DNA of 64,000 nt from Croceicoccus sp. (lineage in GTDB: Bacteria; Pseudomonadota; Alphaproteobacteria; Sphingomonadales; Sphingomonadaceae). The translations under genes and the position numbers were made by a program. The DNA lies in contig NZMY01000050.1 in NCBI GenBank assembly GCA_002694745.1, forward strand, positions 124,001 to 188,000, given 5' to 3'. The notes beneath the pieces are model-generated. The model saw only the letters and a program-made list of their open reading frames with translations, searched no databases and had not been told where the DNA came from. This document shows positions 63,555 to 64,000 of this stretch, piece after piece. The first letter of the stretch is position 1. Each line of letters begins with the position of its first letter.

Positions 63555-64000
63555 ATGAAATTCTTCGCCGACACTGCCGATACCGCCGAAATCGCAGAAC
63601 TGGCCGCGACCGGCCTGCTCGACGGCGTGACCACCAATCCCAGCCTGATCGCCAAGTCGGGCCGTGACTTCATGGAAGTGACCAAGGAAATCTGCGGCCT
63701 GACGGACGGTCCCGTCAGCGCGGAGGTCGTCGCGCTCGACCACGAGACGATGATGAAAGAGGCCGAGGTGCTGCGCAAGATCGCGGACAATGTCTGCATC
63801 AAGGTGCCGCTGACCATCGACGGGCTGAAAACCTGCCGCGCGCTGACCAATGACGGCACCATGGTCAATGTCACGCTCTGCTTCTCGGCCAATCAGGCGC
63901 TGCTGGCCGCAAAGGCGGGCGCGACCTTCGTGTCTCCGTTCCTTGGCCGTCACGACGACAACGGGTTCGACGGGCTGTCGCTGATTTCCGACATTCGCCT
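63555..64000 (+). CDS. Transaldolase / fructose-6-phosphate aldolase (partial)
   Basis: The first 148 codons of a MipB/TalC-type transaldolase; the gene continues beyond the window. It begins [15 protein letters not shown] with the [11 protein letters not shown] block, and [13 protein letters not shown] carries the Schiff-base Lys region expected near residue 85-90. [12 protein letters not shown] follows. The family exchanges dihydroxyacetone units in the pentose phosphate pathway, or cleaves fructose-6-phosphate; the two functions are not told apart by sequence at this level. Its full length should be about 217 residues. Confidence 0.93.
   Translation, partial: MKFFADTADTAEIAELAATGLLDGVTTNPSLIAKSGRDFMEVTKEICGLTDGPVSAEVVALDHETMMKEAEVLRKIADNVCIKVPLTIDGLKTCRALTNDGTMVNVTLCFSANQALLAAKAGATFVSPFLGRHDDNGFDGLSLISDIR

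Overview
The window is 64 kb of GC-rich chromosomal DNA from an alphaproteobacterium, most likely of the order Sphingomonadales (Erythrobacteraceae or Sphingomonadaceae). The evidence is a CcrM-type GANTC methyltransferase, a split atpHAGDC cluster with a very short epsilon subunit, a 42-residue aa3-oxidase subunit IV, Flp/Tad pilins, two-part GcvP, and the DUF1285 / CoA-pyrophosphatase / CCA-transferase gene order. No insertion sequence, prophage, CRISPR array or rRNA gene was seen. The only tRNA gene is tRNA-Arg(ACG). The window is cut inside a gene at both ends.

Layout. 1-3.2 kb: the end of an M48-type protease gene, two Flp pilins, a MutT-like Nudix enzyme, tRNA-Arg, and a membrane cytochrome b paired with an exported molybdopterin oxidoreductase. 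3.2-8.6 kb: L-aspartate oxidase (NAD synthesis), a thiolase, a hemerythrin and a phospholipase-D-like protein. 8.6-14 kb, all minus strand: an RGG-tailed DEAD-box helicase, then a likely operon of acetyltransferase, DUF1285, CoA pyrophosphatase, CCA tRNA nucleotidyltransferase and membrane aspartic protease. 14-25.6 kb: a PQQ sugar dehydrogenase-like lipoprotein, RNase HII, SDR, sulfotransferase, ccrM behind a striking GANTC/DnaA-box promoter, folP, DUF1643, a second SDR, a degenerate sigma-54-type response regulator, oxidase subunit IV, an Asp/Glu racemase-family protein and a dGTPase-family protein.

26.3-32.4 kb: a tandem glycine riboswitch heads the complete glycine cleavage set gcvT-gcvH-gcvPA-gcvPB, with two methyltransferase-like genes run on behind. 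32.4-35.5 kb: an entericidin-like lipoprotein, an EamA transporter, a small membrane protein and the pilus ATPase CpaF. 35.6-49.3 kb: a surface-glycan locus holding a Wzx-like flippase, five soluble-type glycosyltransferases, an FkbM methyltransferase, a polyprenyl-phosphate sugar synthase-like GT2, two tandem paralogous GT-C membrane glycosyltransferases, and the GDP-fucose genes gmd and fcl. The locus has no polymerase, initiating transferase or export machinery in this window.

49.4-64 kb: an HNH protein, a 49-residue conserved-looking small protein, the F1 operon atpHAGDC, a trypsin-like protease with a membrane hairpin and an unassigned C-terminal region, a DNA-repair neighbourhood (Ada, Fe-S photolyase, GST, PriA), a DUF4197 lipoprotein, a probable gene remnant, and the start of a transaldolase/fructose-6-phosphate aldolase gene.

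The observations I rate highest are the seven GANTC sites plus a perfect DnaA box in the 183 bp before ccrM, the GT2 plus twin GT-C glycosylation module, the response regulator whose GAFTGA loop reads GAFPGA, and the unusual protease next to the ATP synthase operon. All assignments come from reading motifs and translated sequence; no database search was possible.
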